Below are positions 61,494 to 64,000 of a stretch of 64,000 nucleotides of DNA, piece by piece. This DNA is from Saccharospirillum sp965652395 (GTDB taxonomy: Bacteria > Pseudomonadota > Gammaproteobacteria > Pseudomonadales > Natronospirillaceae), in NCBI GenBank assembly GCA_965652395.1, contig CBFGUW010000013.1, forward strand, positions 47,050 to 111,049, read 5' to 3'. Numbering within the stretch: position 1 is the first letter of the stretch; every line of letters begins with the position of its first letter. A program made the position numbers and the translations under genes. The notes beneath the pieces were generated by a model. The model was not told where the DNA came from and made no database searches. It was given only the letters and a program-made list of their open reading frames with translations.

Positions 61494-62111
61494 TCAAGCG
61501 ACTACACCGTGTTCCTTGAACGCGGCGACAGCTTTTCTGCACTTTTGCATCATCGCGATTTCAAATGCAGTCATCCCATTGGCCCAGTTCAAAGTCGATT
61601 TTAGTGACGTGTCGGCCCCTGCGTTAATTAATAGTTTAATTGCAGCGCCATTATTACTGTTCGCGGCAATCATTAGAGGCGTAAATCCGAGATCATTGGG
61701 TTGATCCGGCTTCTCCCCCATATTTAACAGTCGCTCAACAATGGAATTCATACCTGACGCCACAGCAAATCGAAGAGCAGTCATACTGTCCTCTAACCGG
61801 ACTTGACTCGGGTCTGCTCCGGAATCCAGCAGGAAATTCGACACCGCAACAGCGTGCTTACCTGTCATTGAACATGCTTGCATCAGAGGAGTCAGATCGT
61901 CTGCTTGGTTACGCAAATTGATGTCACCCCCCAACTTAATAATTAGCTCCACGACATATACAGATCTTGAGGATAGCTCGTTTATCGCGCACGATAAGCA
62001 GGTTTCGTGCTGAAACTGATGATTTATATCGGCGCCAGCATGCACCAACGCCGCTATTTGATCCAAACGCTTGTTTGAAACTGCATTTAATAGTTCCAGC
62101 TGTCTAACCAT
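61494..62111 (-). CDS. Ankyrin-repeat protein
   Basis: The 205-residue protein carries about five ankyrin repeats, recognisable as ALVHAGADINHQ, IKLGGDINLRNQADDLTPLMQAC, LLDSGADPSQV, GEKPDQPNDLGFTPLMIAANSNNGAAIKLLINAGAD and the last helical cap. Repeat proteins of this size bind other proteins; near vgrG loci ankyrin proteins are sometimes immunity or adaptor proteins, but here 1.4 kb of unrelated genes intervene. No signal peptide is visible. Confidence 0.85.
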   Translation of the reverse strand: MVRQLELLNAVSNKRLDQIAALVHAGADINHQFQHETCLSCAINELSSRSVYVVELIIKLGGDINLRNQADDLTPLMQACSMTGKHAVAVSNFLLDSGADPSQVRLEDSMTALRFAVASGMNSIVERLLNMGEKPDQPNDLGFTPLMIAANSNNGAAIKLLINAGADTSLKSTLNWANGMTAFEIAMMQKCRKAVAAFKEHGVVA

Positions 62112-62447
62112 TTAAAAACCCGAGTCTCTTTATTTGCCGTCGATTAAGCCCAAGTTCATATTATCATCGTGCCGCCTACCGCATACCCTGCCCCTTGCTA
62201 TGTGGCGGACATCATAAGGTAGACACCGACGATGTATAGCAGGTAACTCGCATTAAATGGACACATTGCCTCGGTACTTACAGGCCGGTACCTTTACGGC
62301 GCGTTAGCCTATCTTGGGGCATATTGAAACCATTGGCCACATTCTTGCTCCGAATTTTAATGGTAAAACCGTTTCAGCGGTGTTTTCCCTGGAGACCCTC
62401 TCAGCTTCCCAGCCAAGCTCTGGTTTGACCAAAATTGCCCTTCTCCG
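62112..62447. other. Intergenic region upstream of the regulatory RNA
   Basis: About 335 bases after the ankyrin start with no gene that I can support. The plus-strand regulatory RNA and its upstream site lie beyond it. Confidence 0.4.
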
Positions 62448-62465
62448 TGTAAGTTATATCCTACT
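62448..62465 (+). promoter_or_regulatory. GacA/UvrY-box-like site upstream of the CsrB-like RNA
   Basis: TGTAAG, six bases, then CCTACT matches the known GacA upstream activating sequence TGTAAG-N6-CTTACA in 10 of 12 positions. It lies about 165-180 bases before the probable start of the RNA, similar to its spacing at rsmY/rsmZ. Confidence 0.55.
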
Positions 62466-62614
62466 CAGCTTGTCAGTCTTGCCCCTAAAGTGAACGACGT
62501 CACAAACCGACAATTCGCCAAAAGGCCCATAACAAGCGGGGCAGCACGCTTGTACTGACTTTTCCGTCACAATAAGGTGGCTATTGAGCACCGTATATAC
62601 CGGCAGAAACCCTT

Positions 62615-62620
62615 TATACT
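62615..62620 (+). promoter_or_regulatory. Probable -10 box of the CsrB-like RNA
   Basis: TATACT lies seven bases before the proposed start at about 62627. No good -35 hexamer is visible at normal spacing, which is expected for an activator-dependent promoter. Confidence 0.55.
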
Positions 62621-62626
62621 GCACGC

Positions 62627-62866
62627 AGTTCAGGAGGAACGCAGACGGATACACCCAGACGCCAGGAAGGCAGGCCAGTGGAAGCGCCGAGGATATCGCC
62701 CAAGCGACACAGCACGGACGCTGGCAACCACGGATGGAGGAACGACGAGGAACCGACACCGGGAGGGGTGTTTTACAGCGGTACAGGCCGTACCGGCATC
62801 AGGATGATGCGATCAGGACGATACCGATTTCCGGAAAGGGGTGGCTACGGCTGCCCCTTTTGTGTT
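62627..62866 (+). ncRNA. CsrB/RsmZ-type CsrA-sequestering regulatory RNA
   Basis: About 240 bases hold 15 GGA motifs between 62633 and 62835, several in hairpin loops: GCC-AGGAA-GGC (62661-62671), ACACC-GGGAGG-GGTGT (62756-62771) and GCATC-AGGAT-GATGC (62796-62810). These are the hallmark of CsrB/RsmY/RsmZ RNAs, which trap CsrA/RsmA and so relieve its repression of secretion, biofilm and motility genes. A TATACT -10 and a GacA-box-like site lie upstream and a strong terminator ends it. The two short ORFs that cross it lack ribosome sites. It was found by pattern only; a covariance search was not run. Confidence 0.85.
62835..62866 (+). terminator. Rho-independent terminator of the CsrB-like RNA
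   Basis: AAAGGGG (62835-62841) pairs with CCCCTTT (62854-62860), extended by wobble pairs around a TACG loop, followed by a T-rich tract. Confidence 0.8.
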
Positions 62867-63001
62867 TGTGGGGTTTGCTGCTCCAAGGTGCTCCATGGAC
62901 ACCCACCTTAAAAGAAAATGCTACTGGCGTGGGTTTCTATGTACTACTTATTAGCACATTCCCGGCCAGTTTTTCTCAGCGTTTGATAGTTTTTCTATTG
63001 A

Positions 63002-63358
63002 TTACTTTACAAACCTCAAACTTTCGAAAGTAATCGGAAGGTCAGGGTTCGGTTTTACGAACCTCAGTTGGTTGTTTTCGACTTTTACCAAATTAGATTC
63101 AAGTTTATCCACAGCATCACCGTAGACAGGCCTTAGCTTCGATTTTCCACAAGCATCGAAGCTGGGCACCCCTTGATATAGCTCTACAAAAGTGACCTTG
63201 TCTGATAAACCTGTAATTCTTAATACCAGAGAATATGTAACTTCATTTTCTTGAGTTGAGTCCAAGAGCTTTATGGAGTCTGCCACATAACAATCCAGCT
63301 GGTCAGTCGAGCAGCCCAAGACTACGAGCGATAACGTCGCAATTAGAATCACTTTCAT
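63002..63358 (-). CDS. Small lipoprotein of unknown function
   Basis: The 118-residue protein has a lipoprotein signal MKVILIATLSLVVLGC with lipobox VLGC, then a small beta-rich domain with a few Cys. The frame extends upstream to 63403 but the ATG at 63358 places the signal correctly. No ribosome site is strong. I do not recognise a family. Confidence 0.55.
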   Translation of the reverse strand: MKVILIATLSLVVLGCSTDQLDCYVADSIKLLDSTQENEVTYSLVLRITGLSDKVTFVELYQGVPSFDACGKSKLRPVYGDAVDKLESNLVKVENNQLRFVKPNPDLPITFESLRFVK

Positions 63359-63666
63359 ATTGTTAGTGCATAACATGTGTTCATCGTCATATTTTATATT
63401 CATCCCTTGGCGCGCCCTGTTCAGGGCACAGCCCTAAAGAATGCCAAATCAATACCTTTCAAACCGACACCGAGCGAACTTAGAAAACCTGGTTGTAACA
63501 CAGTGAGAACATGTAATTAAACCATCCTTACTATTGAGACCCTGCTTACTTTCAATGAGATTATGATCGACCATTTTATAGTCAGTTAGCAACGTTGCGC
63601 CTTTTAGAAGTACTTGCTTAGGAATCTGCCGTTATGCGGAGCTACAGTATCAACCGCAGATTCCTG

Positions 63667-63960
63667 CTATGAAATCGTAGTAATAATTGCGTTGTCTATT
63701 CGTTTTGTCAGAAGCCCATCCTTCTCTACAGATGAAGCACCTTCCATACTGCGAGGGCCGATGTTTATTGAGATGTAATCTGCCGTCTCCAAGACGGATT
63801 TTGGTACCCAATCATTAGCACCAGATAGAAATTTCATCCTATCGAAATTCGGCTCATGTTTCATAGAGGGGTTCTGGATATACTGCTCTTCTAGCTTTAG
63901 GCTCCTTGAGGTGTCTGCGATTCCAACACTGACACGATAATCTAAGGAACCTCTGAACAA
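63667..63960 (-). CDS. Doubtful ORF, possibly a broken or partial gene
   Basis: A 97-codon frame with a TTG start and no ribosome site. A separate frame enters from beyond the window end and stops at 63943-63945, overlapping its start; joining the two would need a frameshift. The content (EQYIQNPSMKHEPNFDRM...) is not recognised. It may be a degraded gene. Confidence 0.3.
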   Translation of the reverse strand: MFRGSLDYRVSVGIADTSRSLKLEEQYIQNPSMKHEPNFDRMKFLSGANDWVPKSVLETADYISINIGPRSMEGASSVEKDGLLTKRIDNAIITTIS

Positions 63961-64000
63961 TGAGCTTCAAAGCTGTTCAGACTAACAATTTTGATATCGG

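Noticed and set aside
62454..62759. Minus-strand 101-codon ORF
   Set aside because: Covers the CsrB-like RNA on the opposite strand, has no ribosome site and no recognisable content.
62584..63033. Plus-strand 149-codon ORF
   Set aside because: Runs through the promoter, GGA-rich RNA and its terminator; coding would conflict with the RNA structure.
63404..63666. Additional small RNA or gene in this gap
   Set aside because: No hairpin with a T-run, no ORF with a ribosome site and no repeat were seen.

Overview
The window looks like a chromosomal segment of a marine or saline-adapted gammaproteobacterium, probably in the Oceanospirillales/Saccharospirillum-Reinekea neighbourhood. This is inferred from gene content (TRAP and TctABC transporters, a Rnk-like protein, a CsrB-type RNA, VgrG proteins, a Na+-coupled transporter) and from moderately GC-rich genes, not from any marker gene. 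No rRNA, tRNA, CRISPR array or complete insertion sequence was seen.

Layout. (1) 1-3.2 kb: a hypothetical protein, a lone TRAP solute-binding protein and a MetF-like protein lacking the usual catalytic Glu. (2) 3.3-17.4 kb: a monovalent-cation block. The plus strand carries a KefC-type antiporter (broken by a frameshift), a double universal stress protein, a CvrA/NhaP2-type antiporter and a P2-type ATPase. The minus strand carries the operon trkH-kdpD(short)-kdpE-ktrA-ktrB. A GlxA-type regulator with a cysteine hydrolase lies between them. (3) 17.5-20.8 kb: rnk-like, lrp, dadA and alr/dadX, for D-/L-alanine catabolism. (4) 21-24 kb: two small secreted proteins, an SRAP (YedK/HMCES) protein, an AHSA1 protein and a long inverted repeat. 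(5) 23.9-32.9 kb: a 1.66-kilo-residue fusion (PQQ-type beta-propeller, discoidin domains, dihaem cytochrome, ThuA), an acidic lipoprotein, a dihaem-oxidoreductase lipoprotein and a YcnI protein. (6) 33-42.8 kb: tctC-tctB-tctA-tctC-mcp-modA-ykvA, divergent from a CitA/CitB-like two-component pair that probably controls it. (7) 42.9-50.4 kb: DUF3301 protein, a second long inverted repeat, an HD-GYP phosphodiesterase, HU, an NSS transporter, a reductase/LysR pair, a periplasmic binding protein and endonuclease V. (8) 50.6-59.9 kb: an orphan type VI secretion tip/effector island. It has two vgrG genes, an 831-residue effector with an unrecognised C-terminal domain, an immunity-like gene, a remnant of a second toxin tail, a second immunity copy broken at an 11-G tract, and an AT-rich unknown gene. 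(9) 60-64 kb: a Crp-like regulator with a membrane protein and micro-ORF, an ankyrin protein, a CsrB/RsmZ-like regulatory RNA with 15 GGA motifs, a small lipoprotein and a doubtful ORF.

The most notable items are the CsrB/RsmZ-like RNA (62.6-62.9 kb) with a GacA-box-like site upstream; the two-copy structured repeat family, whose core is conserved with a compensatory base change and whose arms vary, both copies lying between convergent genes; and the polymorphic effector/immunity array, with a displaced toxin-tail remnant and a homopolymer that could switch the second immunity gene.
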